Notes: generated by a model from the sequence alone, not told the origin. A DNA stretch of 64,000 bases from Pseudomonadota bacterium (GCA_018241725.1 JAFEDI010000093.1:124001-188000), one strand, 5' to 3'. Numbered from the stretch's first letter, positions 30,146-41,164 are shown. Made by a program: numbers and translations.

Positions 30146-31579
30146 ATGCCCCCCCCGCTCCCTCCCTGGCTAGAAGCCTTCCGCGCCCAGCTCGGCGCGG
30201 AACTCGTAGAAACCCATATTTCCTGGCTGCTGCTGGCCAACGGTTTCGCGTGGAAGCTGAAGAAACCGATCACCCTGCCCTTCCTCGACTACGGTTCGGC
30301 AGCCCGCCGGCAGTTCTTCTGCCAGGAGGAACTGCGCCTGAACCGGCGCTTTGCGCCCGAGCTCTACCTGGGCCTGGAGGCGATCGGCAACAGTGGAGAA
30401 TGGGCAGTGAAGATGCGCCGCTTCGCCGAGAGCCAGCGCCTCGACCACGTCTGCGCCCGCGGTGCGCTGACGCTGGAGCATCTGTCGGCCCTTGCCCGCG
30501 TCGTACATGCATTCCACCGCGCCGCGGCGACGGCCCCCGCCGGCAGCCGCTTCGGCGAGCCGGCGCAGATCCGCACTCCGGCCATCGACAACTTCAGCGC
30601 CATCCGCGGCTTGCGGCCGGATGCAGCGCCACGCCTCGACCACCTGGAAGCCTGGACCGAGGCAGAGTTCGCACGCATCGAACCCATACTGGCAGCCCGT
30701 AAGGCAGCCGGTCGGGTGCGCGAATGCCATGGCGACCTGCACCTGGGCAACCTGGTGCTGCTGCACGGCGAAGTGATCCCTTTCGACTGCATCGAGTTCA
30801 ATGACGATTTCCGCTGGATCGACGTAGCTTCCGAGCTGGCCTTCACCTATGTGGACCTGCTCGACCACCGTCGCCCGGATCTGGCCGTCTGGCTGATCAA
30901 TGAATGGCTGACCGAGTCCGACGATTTCAACGCCGTACCGGTGCTGCGCTTCTACGCGGTGTACAAGGCGATGGTGCGCGCCAAGGTGGCAGCCTTTGCC
31001 GGCCAGCCGGACACCACCGACGACTATCTGGCCCAAGCCGAGCGCCTGACCACCCCGCCGCGCCCGCGGCTGGTGATCACCCATGGCCTGTCCGGCTCGG
31101 GCAAGAGCAGCCTCAGCGCCGAGCTGTTGCGCGCCGATCCCCACGCCACCACGCTGCGTCTGCGCTCCGACGTGGAACGCAAGCGCTTGTACGGCCTGCC
31201 GCCACTGGCCAGCAGCCGCTCCTGCGTGGCCGGCGGCATCTACACACCAGAGGCAACCCGCCGCACCTACTCACACCTGTCCGAGCTGGCCGGTCAGATA
31301 CTGGACGCCGGCTGGTCGGTGATCGTCGACGCGGCTTTTCTCAAGCGCAGCGAGCGCGACAGCTTCGCCGTACTGGCACAGCAGCACGACGCCGGTTTCG
31401 CCATCCTCGCCTGTACCGCACCGCTGGACGAATTGCGCCGCCGTCTGCGGGCTCGCCGCAACGACCCTTCCGAAGCCACCGTCGAAGTGCTCGAACGGCA
31501 GTTGGAGTGGATCGAAGCACTGGACGCGGACGAACAGGCCCGCGTCATCCCGCCGCCTCAGCGCAGGGAGCCGACGTAG
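30146..31579 (+). CDS. Bifunctional aminoglycoside phosphotransferase-like/P-loop kinase protein
   Basis: This 477-residue fusion has an N-terminal APH-like kinase domain, with the catalytic loop ECHGDLHLGNLV near residue 194 and IPFDCIEFNDDF as the metal-binding segment. A C-terminal P-loop kinase domain starts near 305 with Walker A GLSGSGKSS. Such fusions are widespread (COG0645/COG2187) but their substrate is not established; antibiotic resistance should not be assumed. The last 22 bp overlap the convergent gene downstream. Confidence 0.85.
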   Translation: MPPPLPPWLEAFRAQLGAELVETHISWLLLANGFAWKLKKPITLPFLDYGSAARRQFFCQEELRLNRRFAPELYLGLEAIGNSGEWAVKMRRFAESQRLDHVCARGALTLEHLSALARVVHAFHRAAATAPAGSRFGEPAQIRTPAIDNFSAIRGLRPDAAPRLDHLEAWTEAEFARIEPILAARKAAGRVRECHGDLHLGNLVLLHGEVIPFDCIEFNDDFRWIDVASELAFTYVDLLDHRRPDLAVWLINEWLTESDDFNAVPVLRFYAVYKAMVRAKVAAFAGQPDTTDDYLAQAERLTTPPRPRLVITHGLSGSGKSSLSAELLRADPHATTLRLRSDVERKRLYGLPPLASSRSCVAGGIYTPEATRRTYSHLSELAGQILDAGWSVIVDAAFLKRSERDSFAVLAQQHDAGFAILACTAPLDELRRRLRARRNDPSEATVEVLERQLEWIEALDADEQARVIPPPQRREPT

Positions 31580-31881
31580 CGCTCGGTCGGGTGGGTGGCG
31601 TTCGGTCGCGATGAGCGCAGCCGCTCGAGGAGACCCCGGGCCACCTGGTCGTTGGCCGTGTCGCCATCCACCGACGCTTCCTCCAGCTCCATGGCAATCG
31701 TCAGCCGCGCAGCCAGGTCGGCCAATTCGGGATTGCCGGTCTCCCGGGCCAGGCGCACGATCTCCCGCGCGTAGTCCTTGTTCACCCGCATGTATTCCAC
31801 GTCGGTGATGCGATTGCTGACCCTGCGCATCAGCAGGTGGATGCGGCCCAGCAGGCCGTAGATGACGGTATCGGACTCCAT
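31558..31881 (-). CDS. Conserved hypothetical protein downstream of amt (107 aa)
   Basis: This mostly helical, charged 107-residue protein (DYAREIVRLARETGNPELADLAARL) lacks membrane segments and known motifs. It is not a PII protein, although it occupies a position next to amt where glnK often is. AAAGGAA precedes the ATG and it starts 36 bp after the amt stop, so it is likely cotranscribed with amt. It overlaps the 3' end of the convergent kinase gene by 22 bp. Confidence 0.65.
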   Translation of the reverse strand: MESDTVIYGLLGRIHLLMRRVSNRITDVEYMRVNKDYAREIVRLARETGNPELADLAARLTIAMELEEASVDGDTANDQVARGLLERLRSSRPNATHPTERYVGSLR

Positions 31882-31917
31882 GACGATTCCTTTCCGGTTC
31901 CGTTGAAAATCAGTTGA

Positions 31918-33219
31918 TCAGGCGTGGCTGATGGTTTCGCCGTGCTCGACGAGGTCGAGGCCCTCAGCCTCGGTCCGCTCGTCCACCCGCAGCCCCACCA
32001 GGCGGTCGATGAGCTGCAGCACGCAGAAGGTGGCCGCGCCGCTGTAGGCCACCGTGGCGGCAATGCCCGCCAGCTGGGCCAGCAGGTCGCCCCGCACGCC
32101 GCCGATGGCCGGCGAGGCCAGCCAACCGGTCAGCAGCGCGCCGAGAATGCCGCCGACGCCGTGGATGCCGAAGGCGTCCAGCGCGTCGTCGTAGCCGAGC
32201 ATGCGTTTCAGCGCGGTGGCCCCCAGGTAGCAGCCGACACCGGCGACGAGGCCGATCAACAGCGCCGCCTGCGGCGTGACGTAGCCGGACGCCGGCGTCA
32301 CCGCCACCAGCCCGCCGACCGCACCAGACACCAGGCCGAGGGCGCTTGGCCGGCCGCGCATCAGCCATTCGGCGCCCATCCAGGCCACCGCGGCGGTCGC
32401 CGCCGCCAGCTGGGTGACCAGCATCGCCATGCCGGCCCGGCTGTCGGCCGCCAGCGCCGAGCCGGCATTGAAGCCGAACCAGCCGACCCACAGCAGCGCC
32501 GCGCCGGTCAGCGTCAGGGCCAGGTTGTAGGGCGTCATGGCCTGCCGGCCGAACCCGTCCCGCGGCCCCAGCACCAACGCGCAAACCAGGCCGGCCACGC
32601 CGGCGTTGATGTGCACCACGGTCCCGCCCGCATAATCGAGCGCCCCGAGCTTCGCCAGCCAGCCGCCCGGCGCCCACACCCAGTGGGCCACCGGCGCATA
32701 CACCAGCACCGACCACAGCGCGGCGAACAGCAGGAGCGCCGAGAACTTCATGCGCTCCGCGAAGGCGCCCGGCACCAGAGCCGTGGTAATGATCGCGAAA
32801 GTGAGCTGGAACATCGCGAAGACGGATTCGGGAATACCGGCTCCGGCGCTGCCGGCCAGCGCATCCAGTTGCAGACCGTCGAGGAAGAGCCGGTCGAGTC
32901 CGCCCAGCCAGGCCGAACCAGGACGCAGCGCCAGACTGTAGCCGACGAGGCTCCAGGTCAGCGTCACCACCGCGGCGATCGCCACGCTCTGGCTCATGGT
33001 GGACAACACATTGCGACGCCGGACCATGCCGCCGTAGAACAGCGCCACGCCAGGCAGCGTCATCAACAGCACGAGGGCACTGGCAGTCAGCATCCAGGCG
33101 GTGTTGCCGCCATCCGGCTGGGCCGGGGCTGCAGCCCACGCGACATCGGAAAACAGCGACCAGAGAAATGGCGCCGCAGCAAAGCGGGCCAGGACAGACA
33201 AGGCAGGACTCTTCGGCAT
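31918..33219 (-). CDS. amt: Ammonium transporter Amt
   Basis: This 433-residue transporter has a cleavable N-terminal segment (ending AWAA) and 11 membrane helices. The signature segments are VALFYGGMVRRRNVL, the phenylalanine-gate and first pore His region APVAHWVWAPGGWL, AGGTVVHINAG, and the second pore-His region DAFGIHGVGGI. It conducts ammonium/ammonia across the inner membrane. Sigma-54 and NtrC sites upstream indicate expression under nitrogen limitation. Start at 33219 opens the signal sequence; the longer frame has no support. Confidence 0.94.
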   Translation of the reverse strand: MPKSPALSVLARFAAAPFLWSLFSDVAWAAAPAQPDGGNTAWMLTASALVLLMTLPGVALFYGGMVRRRNVLSTMSQSVAIAAVVTLTWSLVGYSLALRPGSAWLGGLDRLFLDGLQLDALAGSAGAGIPESVFAMFQLTFAIITTALVPGAFAERMKFSALLLFAALWSVLVYAPVAHWVWAPGGWLAKLGALDYAGGTVVHINAGVAGLVCALVLGPRDGFGRQAMTPYNLALTLTGAALLWVGWFGFNAGSALAADSRAGMAMLVTQLAAATAAVAWMGAEWLMRGRPSALGLVSGAVGGLVAVTPASGYVTPQAALLIGLVAGVGCYLGATALKRMLGYDDALDAFGIHGVGGILGALLTGWLASPAIGGVRGDLLAQLAGIAATVAYSGAATFCVLQLIDRLVGLRVDERTEAEGLDLVEHGETISHA

Positions 33220-33268
33220 GAGCACTTTCGGCAGACGGACCGCGCGGGGCGGCATATGTGCACATGCA

Positions 33269-33282
33269 GCAAATCCTGTGCC
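33269..33282 (-). promoter_or_regulatory. Sigma-54 promoter of amt
   Basis: On the minus strand the sequence reads CGGCACAGGATTTGCTGC, with GG and GC exactly 10 bp apart as required for the -24/-12 elements. Transcription would start near 33258, about 38 nt before the amt start codon. Confidence 0.8.
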
Positions 33283-33354
33283 GGGCCGGATCGGCCCGAA
33301 ATCCCGTGTTTTCGCTTGTCTTGCGCCCCTGGATGGCTCACTCATCCGACATGG

Positions 33355-33371
33355 AGCACCGGCCTGGTGCA
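33355..33371. promoter_or_regulatory. NtrC-type enhancer site upstream of amt
   Basis: AGCACC-GGCCT-GGTGCA closely matches the NtrC consensus TGCACC-N5-GGTGCA. Its centre is about 105 bp upstream of the predicted sigma-54 transcript start, a normal distance for an NtrC site. Confidence 0.7.
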
Positions 33372-33425
33372 AGCCGCTGGCATCGGATCGTCACCTCCCC
33401 TCGGAATGGGCACTCCAAATGGACA

Positions 33426-33447
33426 AAGCCCGGCCGGAGCCGGGCTT
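33426..33447 (-). terminator. Hairpin after norB
   Basis: AAGCCCGGC and GCCGGGCTT form a 9-bp stem with a 4-nt loop, followed on the minus strand by only a short TTG. It likely ends the norCB transcript, though the T-run is weak. Confidence 0.55.
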
Positions 33448-33476
33448 CGCGCATCAGCACATCAGGAAGCGAAAGA

Positions 33477-35308
<1,832 letters not shown>

Positions 35309-35381
35309 GGAACCTCCCTGGATGGCTTCGCTGCACGGCGCAGCTTGGGCTGGATGTTCCGGATCGCGGGGGGCGGCGTCC

Positions 35382-35395
35382 TTGACTCGGGTCAA
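35382..35395. promoter_or_regulatory. FNR/Dnr/NNR-type dyad upstream of norCB
   Basis: TTGACTCGGGTCAA is a perfect inverted repeat (TTGAC-N4-GTCAA), with its centre 80 bp before the norC ATG. Placed at -41.5 it gives a transcript start near 35347 and a 39-nt leader. This fits an NO- or oxygen-responsive CRP/FNR-family activator. The rest of 35309-35597, shared with the divergent ATP-grasp gene, holds no gene. Confidence 0.8.
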
Positions 35396-35597
35396 GGGCG
35401 TCGGATGGCACCCCGCGGCCCGGGTGCCGGAACGCCATGGGGATATGCACTCGTAGCGCGGGAAGGTACCGCCGCATGTCATCCGGAAGCCCCACGCGAC
35501 CGCCGCAAACGCTCAGTGCAACACGACGGTAGTCAGCCCCGCGGCAAGGCCCGATAATCGCCACCGTCCGAACGATCCCCACGCCCTGCGCCCTGCC

Positions 35598-36815
35598 ATG
35601 ACGCTCCGCCCCGAACTCGACTTCATCGGCCTCGCGCCCTTCCTGCGTCTCAGCATCGCCGGCGGTGACCTGCGCCAGGTTGCCCAGGCGCTGCTCGAAC
35701 TGGCCCGGCAGGACCAGGACAACCCGAACCTGTGGATGAACCTTGCCACCGCCTTCTTCACGATCGGCGAGCGGGAACTGGGCCTGACGATCCAGGCCCA
35801 GGCGCTGCAGACACAGCGCCGCTACACGCTGCCGGCCCGCCGCCAGCCAGCCCGTTGCTGCCTGCTGGTGCTGCTGAACGCCGGCGATCTGGCCGAGAAC
35901 ACGCCGATCGACTGCCTGCTCGAAGACAGCGACGTGGAGCTGATCTACCAGTACGTCAGCGCCGCCGAACCCTTGCCTGCGGATCTGCCGGAACACGATG
36001 CGCTGCTCGTCGGCCTGTCGGTCAGCGAAACCAGCCAGCCCATCCTCGATGCACTCGTGACCCTGCTGGCCAACTGGCCGAAGCCGGTCATCAACGCCCC
36101 GCAGTACATTCCGAACGTCGAGCGGGAAGCCGCCAGCACGCTGCTGCAGGACGTTCCCGGCCTGCTGATCCCGGCCACCTGGCCGGTGGATCGCGCCACG
36201 CTGGCTACCATCGCCGACGGCAGCCGGATCATCGAAGACAGCTTCCCCGGCAGCCGCTTCCCGCTGATCCTGCGCCCCGTCGGCTCCCACGGTGGCCACG
36301 GCCTTGCGCGCATCGACACGCCGGCCGAAGTTGACGCCTACCTGGCAGCCGAGCCCGACGACAGCTTCTACCTGTCGAACTTCATCGACTACAGCGGCGC
36401 CGACGGGCTGTTCCGCAAGCTGCGCGTGGCGCTGATCGACGGCCGGCCCTTCGCCTGCCACATGGGCGTGTCGTCCCACTGGATGATCCATTACCTCAAC
36501 GCCGGCATGTACGAGGACGCCGCCAAGCGTGCTGCCGAGCTGGCCTTCATGGAAAGCTTCGCCGACTTCGCGGCCCGGCACGCCACCGCGCTGGAGGCGA
36601 TCCACCGCCGCTCGGGGCTGGACTACATCTGCATCGACTGCGCCGAAACCCGGAATGGCGAATTGCTGATTTTCGAGATCGACCACGCGATGGTCGTCCA
36701 CGCGATGGACCCGGAAGAACTCTTCCCCTACAAGCAGGTGCACATGCTGAAGGTGAAGCAGGCTTTCGAGGATTATCTCTACCGTCTCCAGGCTTCCCAG
36801 CCCAAGCCGCTCTGA
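35598..36815 (+). CDS. TPR-containing ATP-grasp-like protein
   Basis: This 405-residue protein has an N-terminal TPR-like helical region (about 1-75, LLELARQDQDNPNLWMNLATAFFTIGERELG) and a central alpha/beta pre-ATP-grasp part. A C-terminal region has ATP-grasp features: LRPVGSHGGHGLARI for nucleotide binding and DYICIDCAETRNGELLIFEID, like the metal-binding Asp/Glu...Asn/Asp segment of RimK-type ligases. It may ligate an amino group to a carboxylate. The next gene, an aminotransferase, starts 10 bp downstream, so the two probably act in one small pathway. The substrate is unknown. Confidence 0.7.
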   Translation: MTLRPELDFIGLAPFLRLSIAGGDLRQVAQALLELARQDQDNPNLWMNLATAFFTIGERELGLTIQAQALQTQRRYTLPARRQPARCCLLVLLNAGDLAENTPIDCLLEDSDVELIYQYVSAAEPLPADLPEHDALLVGLSVSETSQPILDALVTLLANWPKPVINAPQYIPNVEREAASTLLQDVPGLLIPATWPVDRATLATIADGSRIIEDSFPGSRFPLILRPVGSHGGHGLARIDTPAEVDAYLAAEPDDSFYLSNFIDYSGADGLFRKLRVALIDGRPFACHMGVSSHWMIHYLNAGMYEDAAKRAAELAFMESFADFAARHATALEAIHRRSGLDYICIDCAETRNGELLIFEIDHAMVVHAMDPEELFPYKQVHMLKVKQAFEDYLYRLQASQPKPL

Positions 36816-36825
36816 GCGCCCGCCG

Positions 36826-37944
36826 ATGACCACCCCAGCATCCAACCCGCTGAACGCGCTCAACTTCTCCGGTGGCCCCGGCGCACTGCCGGACGTCGTG
36901 CTGCAACAGGTGCAGGAGGCAATCCGGGCCGTGCCCGGGGTCGGCCTGTCCATCCTCGGCATCAGCCACCGCTCCGACTGGTTCGCCGCCGTCGTGGACG
37001 AGCTGGAGAACAATGTCCGCACGCTACTGGGCCTGCCGGCGGACTACCGCGTGCTGTTCCTGCAGGGCGGCGCGACCCAGCAGTTCTCGATGCTGCCGAT
37101 GAGCCTGCTGGCCGGCAGCACGGAGCCCGCCGACTACCTGCACACCGGCTACTGGAGCGGCAAGGCGTTGCCCGAGGCACGCAAGGTCGGGCCGGTGCGC
37201 GTGCTGTGGAGCGGCGAGTCCTGTGGCTTCCGGCACTTGCCGGCCGACGGGGAACTTGCCTTCAACCCGCGGGCGCCCTACCTGCACTACGTCTCCAACG
37301 AGACCGTCGAGGGCCTGCAGTTCCACCGGGTGCTCGGCCGCGACGACGTGCCGCGCATCTGCGACATGTCCTCCGACTTCCTGTCGGCGCCGGGCGACTA
37401 CAGCCGCTTCGCGATGATCTACGCCCACGCCCAGAAGAACATCGGCCCGGCCGGCGTAACGGTGGTGGTACTGCGCGACGAACTGCTCGCCAACGCGCCG
37501 GACGACCTGCCGGCCTTTCTCGACTACCGGGCGCAGATCGCTGCCCACTCCATCCTCAACACGCCGCCGGTGTTCGCCATCTACGTGGTGCTGCTGGTGA
37601 CCCGCTGGCTGCTGCGGGACATCGGCGGCCTCGCCGAGATGGACCGCCGCAACGCCGCCAAGGCCGCGCTGCTGTATGGCGCGCTGGACGCCAGCCACGG
37701 CTTCTACGCCGGCCATGCGGCCCCCGTCGACCGCTCGAAGATGAACGTGGTGTTCCGCCTGCCGACCCCGGAACTGGAAGCCACCTTCTTCGCTGAAGCC
37801 CGCTCCGCCGGCTTCTCGGGCCTCAACGGCCATCGCAGCATCGGCGGCATCCGCGCATCCATCTACAACGGCCTGCAACTGGCTGCGGTTGAAAAACTGG
37901 TGGACTTCATGGACGGCTTCCGGCGCCGGGCACCGGCCGCGTAG
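36826..37944 (+). CDS. SerC-like class V aminotransferase (phosphoserine aminotransferase family)
   Basis: This 372-residue PLP enzyme has the SerC fold landmarks NFSGGPGALP, FLQGGATQQF, CDMSSDFLS and the PLP-lysine segment IYAHAQKNIGPAGVTVV. It deviates from canonical SerC: GISHRSDWF replaces the usual EVSHRGKEF-type motif and NFSAGPA is NFSGGPG. It could be the cell's phosphoserine transaminase or a paralogue using another substrate made or consumed by the ATP-grasp protein directly upstream. In relatives serC normally sits near gyrA/pheA, which hints at a second copy. Confidence 0.8.
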   Translation: MTTPASNPLNALNFSGGPGALPDVVLQQVQEAIRAVPGVGLSILGISHRSDWFAAVVDELENNVRTLLGLPADYRVLFLQGGATQQFSMLPMSLLAGSTEPADYLHTGYWSGKALPEARKVGPVRVLWSGESCGFRHLPADGELAFNPRAPYLHYVSNETVEGLQFHRVLGRDDVPRICDMSSDFLSAPGDYSRFAMIYAHAQKNIGPAGVTVVVLRDELLANAPDDLPAFLDYRAQIAAHSILNTPPVFAIYVVLLVTRWLLRDIGGLAEMDRRNAAKAALLYGALDASHGFYAGHAAPVDRSKMNVVFRLPTPELEATFFAEARSAGFSGLNGHRSIGGIRASIYNGLQLAAVEKLVDFMDGFRRRAPAA

Positions 37945-38046
37945 CCCCCTTGCGAGGAGCCCACGTCTCCCTTTGAGAATCGTGGGAAGGCCGTGCTTCC
38001 GCAGAGTGGCTCCTCCGGCCAGGATTCCCGTCACACAAAAGCAGAC

Positions 38047-38064
38047 GGGCCGCGAATGCGGCCC
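38047..38064 (-). terminator. Probable terminator of the nap operon
   Basis: GGGCCGC and GCGGCCC form a perfect 7-bp stem with a 4-nt loop, followed on the minus strand by GTCTGCTTTTG. A second GC-rich hairpin lies near 38079-38100, closer to napC. The remainder of 37945-38123 shows no gene. Confidence 0.55.
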
Positions 38065-38123
38065 GCCTACTCCCCAGGGGCCGGGCCCGAAGACCCGGCG
38101 TCTCCTCTCCCCTTTTGCTGGTC

Positions 38124-38780
38124 TTAACCCTTCGGCGCCTTATCGGCCTCCGGCTTGGCCTCTTCGGGCTTCAGCGGCGGATGGAATTCTTCCGGCGTTG
38201 CACCGTCCTTCGGCGAACCGATGGATTGTTCGACGGGCGGCAGCGTATGGGCGATGCCCTTGTGGCAGTCGATACAGGTCTTGCCCTCATTGAGGCCGGT
38301 CTGATGCATGCGCGACGAACGGCGGCCCTGCTCGGCGTAGTCGAAGCCCTCGTAATTGTGGCAATTGCGGCATTCGCGGGAGTCGGTCTTCTTCATCCGC
38401 TCCCATTCATGCTTGGCCAGTTCCAGGCGCTTGGCGTTGAACTTCTCCGGCGTATCGATGGAACCGAGGATCTTGTGCAGCACCTCGTTGGAGGCCTGGA
38501 TCTTGCGGATCATCTTGTGCGTCCAGTCCTTCGGCACGTGGCAGTCCGGGCAGGTCGCGCGCACGCCCGAGCGGTTGGAGGCGTGAATCGTGTTGCGGTA
38601 CTCCTGGTAGACGTTGTCCTTCATCTCGTGGCACGAGATGCAGAACTCCTCCCGGTTGGTGAATTCCATCGCGGTGTTGAAGGCGCCCCAGAACAGGATG
38701 CCGCCGATGAACAGCATGGCGGCAAAGCCCCAGCCCACCGAGCGAATGCGTCCGATGAAGCCTTTCTTGTTGGTATCCAT
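38124..38780 (-). CDS. napC: Tetraheme c-type cytochrome NapC
   Basis: This 218-residue NapC/NirT-family protein has one N-terminal membrane anchor (about 15-37). Four heme motifs follow: CISCH, CPDCH, CRNCH and CIDCH. It oxidises membrane quinol and reduces NapAB in the periplasm. The C-terminal tail is Pro/Glu/Lys-rich. It is the last gene of the operon, 24 bp after napB. Confidence 0.97.
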   Translation of the reverse strand: MDTNKKGFIGRIRSVGWGFAAMLFIGGILFWGAFNTAMEFTNREEFCISCHEMKDNVYQEYRNTIHASNRSGVRATCPDCHVPKDWTHKMIRKIQASNEVLHKILGSIDTPEKFNAKRLELAKHEWERMKKTDSRECRNCHNYEGFDYAEQGRRSSRMHQTGLNEGKTCIDCHKGIAHTLPPVEQSIGSPKDGATPEEFHPPLKPEEAKPEADKAPKG

Positions 38781-38804
38781 TTGTGCAACTCCCTGGTCTG
38801 GCGC

Positions 38805-39293
38805 TCAGCGCATGCCGGTGCCGGGCTTGAAGGTGTTGCCCACCAGCGGGCGGGCGTCGCTCTGCGGCACGTGACACTGGTTGCAGAAGTAACGGCGCGG
38901 CGAGACGCTGGACAACTCTTCGCCCTCACGCGTCTTGAAGTGGGTCACCGAGATCTTGGTCGCGCCGGTTTCCTTGGCGCGGCTCCAGGCGTGGCAGTCC
39001 AGGCACTTGTTGAAGTTCTTTGTGATGTTGTAACCACGGATCTGGTGCGGGATCAGGGGCGGCTGCTGCACGAAATCCCGCGGCAACGGCGGCTGGTCGC
39101 GGCCGTAGCGAGTGCCGTCGCCTTCCGGATCGCTGGCGTTGATGTCTGCTCCGCGCAGGCTTTGCAGCTTGACGGGCGCCTCCGTGGCGGCCACGGCGGC
39201 GGGAGCGAGGAAGCTCTGGGCGAGGGCCGCAGACAGGGTCAGGGCCAGTGCTGCTGCCCGCAGACGGGCGGAATTGAAGGTCGGCTTGTTCAT
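38805..39293 (-). CDS. napB: Periplasmic nitrate reductase diheme subunit NapB
   Basis: This 162-residue periplasmic cytochrome has a signal peptide ending AVAA and two heme motifs, CLDCH and CNQCH, with the family segment PLIPHQIRGYNIT. It relays electrons from NapC to NapA. The ATG overlaps the napH stop by one base (TGATG); a GTG one codon upstream is possible but less likely. Confidence 0.96.
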   Translation of the reverse strand: MNKPTFNSARLRAAALALTLSAALAQSFLAPAAVAATEAPVKLQSLRGADINASDPEGDGTRYGRDQPPLPRDFVQQPPLIPHQIRGYNITKNFNKCLDCHAWSRAKETGATKISVTHFKTREGEELSSVSPRRYFCNQCHVPQSDARPLVGNTFKPGTGMR

Positions 39294-40153
39294 CACTCGC
39301 TCCTTTGGTCGAACCTATGAGTCATCTTGAAAACCTGTTTGTCACATACGTCGATGCAGCGCCCGCAGGTCGTGCAATCGGAAGAAAGAATCAACGGCCC
39401 GGCCTGGCCAACCGCCTTCAGCGCCGGGCGGATCACCTGTGGCTCGGGACACACGGCGAAACAATCCATGCAGTCGTCGCAGGCGCTGCGCTTGGCGGCG
39501 GAAACCCGCAGCAGTGCGGTCCTGCCGAGCAGCCCGTAAAAGGCCCCCATCGGGCATAGATGGCCGCACCAGCCGCGGCTGGCCACCAGCAAGTCATAAA
39601 CAAAGATCCCGGCGATCACGAACAACCCGCCGCCCATGCCGAAGATCAGCCCCCGATGCAGCAGGGACACCGGATTGACCCACTCCCAGGCCAACCGGCC
39701 GGTGACGGCGGCCGCGACGAGGATGCCGCCGAGCAGCCAGTAACGCGTTGCAGCGTCGGGCACCCGGCCGGTCTTGATGCCCAGCCGGCGGCGCGTCCAC
39801 GCAGCGGCGTCGGTCACCACGTTCACCGGGCACACCCAACCGCAGAACACCCGGCCGCCCACCAGCAGATAGAAGCCCAGCACGATGGCCGCACCGGTCA
39901 GCCCCGCCGCATAGGGCAGATGGCCGGTCAGCAGGGTCTGCAGCGCCAGCAAGGGATCGGTCAGCGGCAGCACGCCCAGCGTCAGCGACGAGGACAGGTT
40001 GCCCTTGGCGATCCACAACCCGAACCACGGTCCGGACAGGAAGACCAGCAACACCAGCGCCTGGCTCAGCCGGCGCAGCACCAGCCAGCGCTGGCGCTGC
40101 CACGGGTTGCGCGGCGCGGCGGAATCGGCGGAAGACACGGGCACGCTTGCCAT
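39293..40153 (-). CDS. napH: Quinol dehydrogenase membrane component NapH
   Basis: This 286-residue inner-membrane iron-sulfur protein has four predicted helices, two cytoplasmic Cys motifs (FCGWVCPV and WCGHLCPMG) and two C-terminal [4Fe-4S] motifs (CDDCMDCFAVCPEP, CTTCGRCIDVCDKQ). With NapG it forms an alternative quinol oxidation route to NapAB. Start at 40153, two bases after napG, and coupled to napB at its 3' end. Confidence 0.95.
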   Translation of the reverse strand: MASVPVSSADSAAPRNPWQRQRWLVLRRLSQALVLLVFLSGPWFGLWIAKGNLSSSLTLGVLPLTDPLLALQTLLTGHLPYAAGLTGAAIVLGFYLLVGGRVFCGWVCPVNVVTDAAAWTRRRLGIKTGRVPDAATRYWLLGGILVAAAVTGRLAWEWVNPVSLLHRGLIFGMGGGLFVIAGIFVYDLLVASRGWCGHLCPMGAFYGLLGRTALLRVSAAKRSACDDCMDCFAVCPEPQVIRPALKAVGQAGPLILSSDCTTCGRCIDVCDKQVFKMTHRFDQRSE

Positions 40154-40155
40154 GA

Positions 40156-41079
40156 TCAAGGCTTCCAGTGGGAATCCAGACCGCCGCGGCGGATGACGCC
40201 GGACGTGTCCTTCGCCGGCGGCACGGGCACGACCGGCGCTGCAGACGGCACCGGCGCGGCAGGGGCCGCCACGTTCTCGGTAGCGCTACGGCCAGCGGTC
40301 GAACCCTCGAAGCCGCGCACCGGTAGTTCCACCTGCTCGCCGATCAGCGAGCCACCATTGCGGGCCTTCTCTTCCCAGCCCTTGCGGTAATGGGCCGGCA
40401 GCGCACCCTGGGCCAGCTTGCGCGGCAAGACCTTGATCGCCGGCTCTGGCAGCACGCAGGACTTCTCGCACTTGCCGCAGCCGGTGCAGGCCTCGGAATG
40501 CACCGTCGGCAGCAGCATTGCGTGACGGTCCGAGCGCGGGTTGTGCTGGGTCTCCAGCGTGATCGCCTTGTCGATCGCCGGGCACACCCGGTAGCACACG
40601 TCGCAGCGCAGGCCGAGGAAGTTCAGGCAGCTCTCGTGGTCCACCAGCGCAGCGAGACCCATGCGGGCCTGATTGATGTCGGTCAGTTCCCGGTCCAGCG
40701 CACCGGTCGGGCAGGCCTTCACGCACGGAATGTCGTCGCACATCTCGCAGGGGAGCTGGCGGGCCGTGAAATACGGGGTGCCGGTCGGCACCGGCTCACC
40801 GAGGTCGGCCAGCTTGAGGATGTGGTAGGGGCAGTCGCGCACGCACAGTCCGCAGCGCACGCAGGCGGCGAGGAAGTCACCTTCCGCCAGCGCCCCCGGC
40901 GGCCGCAGGGCCTGAGCCGGCAGCGCCGACGCGCTGCGCGAGTACAGCCCGGCGCCGAGCGCCAGCAGGCAGCCGCCACCGGCGGCAGCGGCCACGCCGT
41001 TGATGAAACGGCGCCGCGCCGCCGATGCCGGTGACTCGGCAGCGGGCGACTTGCGGGCAGGTTGGCGAGTGGAGTCCAC
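40156..41079 (-). CDS. napG: Ferredoxin-type protein NapG
   Basis: This ~307-residue exported iron-sulfur protein has a Tat-like N-terminus ([16 protein letters not shown]) and four [4Fe-4S] cysteine sets ([46 protein letters not shown]). It is the periplasmic partner of NapH. The start is uncertain: no ATG fits, and the GTG at 41079 gives a Tat signal of normal length. The C-terminal ~60 residues are Ala/Pro/Val-rich and longer than in E. coli NapG. Confidence 0.9.
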   Translation of the reverse strand: MDSTRQPARKSPAAESPASAARRRFINGVAAAAGGGCLLALGAGLYSRSASALPAQALRPPGALAEGDFLAACVRCGLCVRDCPYHILKLADLGEPVPTGTPYFTARQLPCEMCDDIPCVKACPTGALDRELTDINQARMGLAALVDHESCLNFLGLRCDVCYRVCPAIDKAITLETQHNPRSDRHAMLLPTVHSEACTGCGKCEKSCVLPEPAIKVLPRKLAQGALPAHYRKGWEEKARNGGSLIGEQVELPVRGFEGSTAGRSATENVAAPAAPVPSAAPVVPVPPAKDTSGVIRRGGLDSHWKP

Positions 41080-41164
41080 GATCAGTCCATTCAGCAGGCA
41101 CGCGCGACAGCTGCGGGAGCAAGCTCCCTTGCCCCACACATCACGTCGCGCGTCATCCCAAGTC

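Noticed and set aside
30146-31579. Aminoglycoside resistance gene
   Set aside because: The APH-like domain is fused to a P-loop kinase, a common chromosomal family of unknown substrate; nothing indicates resistance or mobility.
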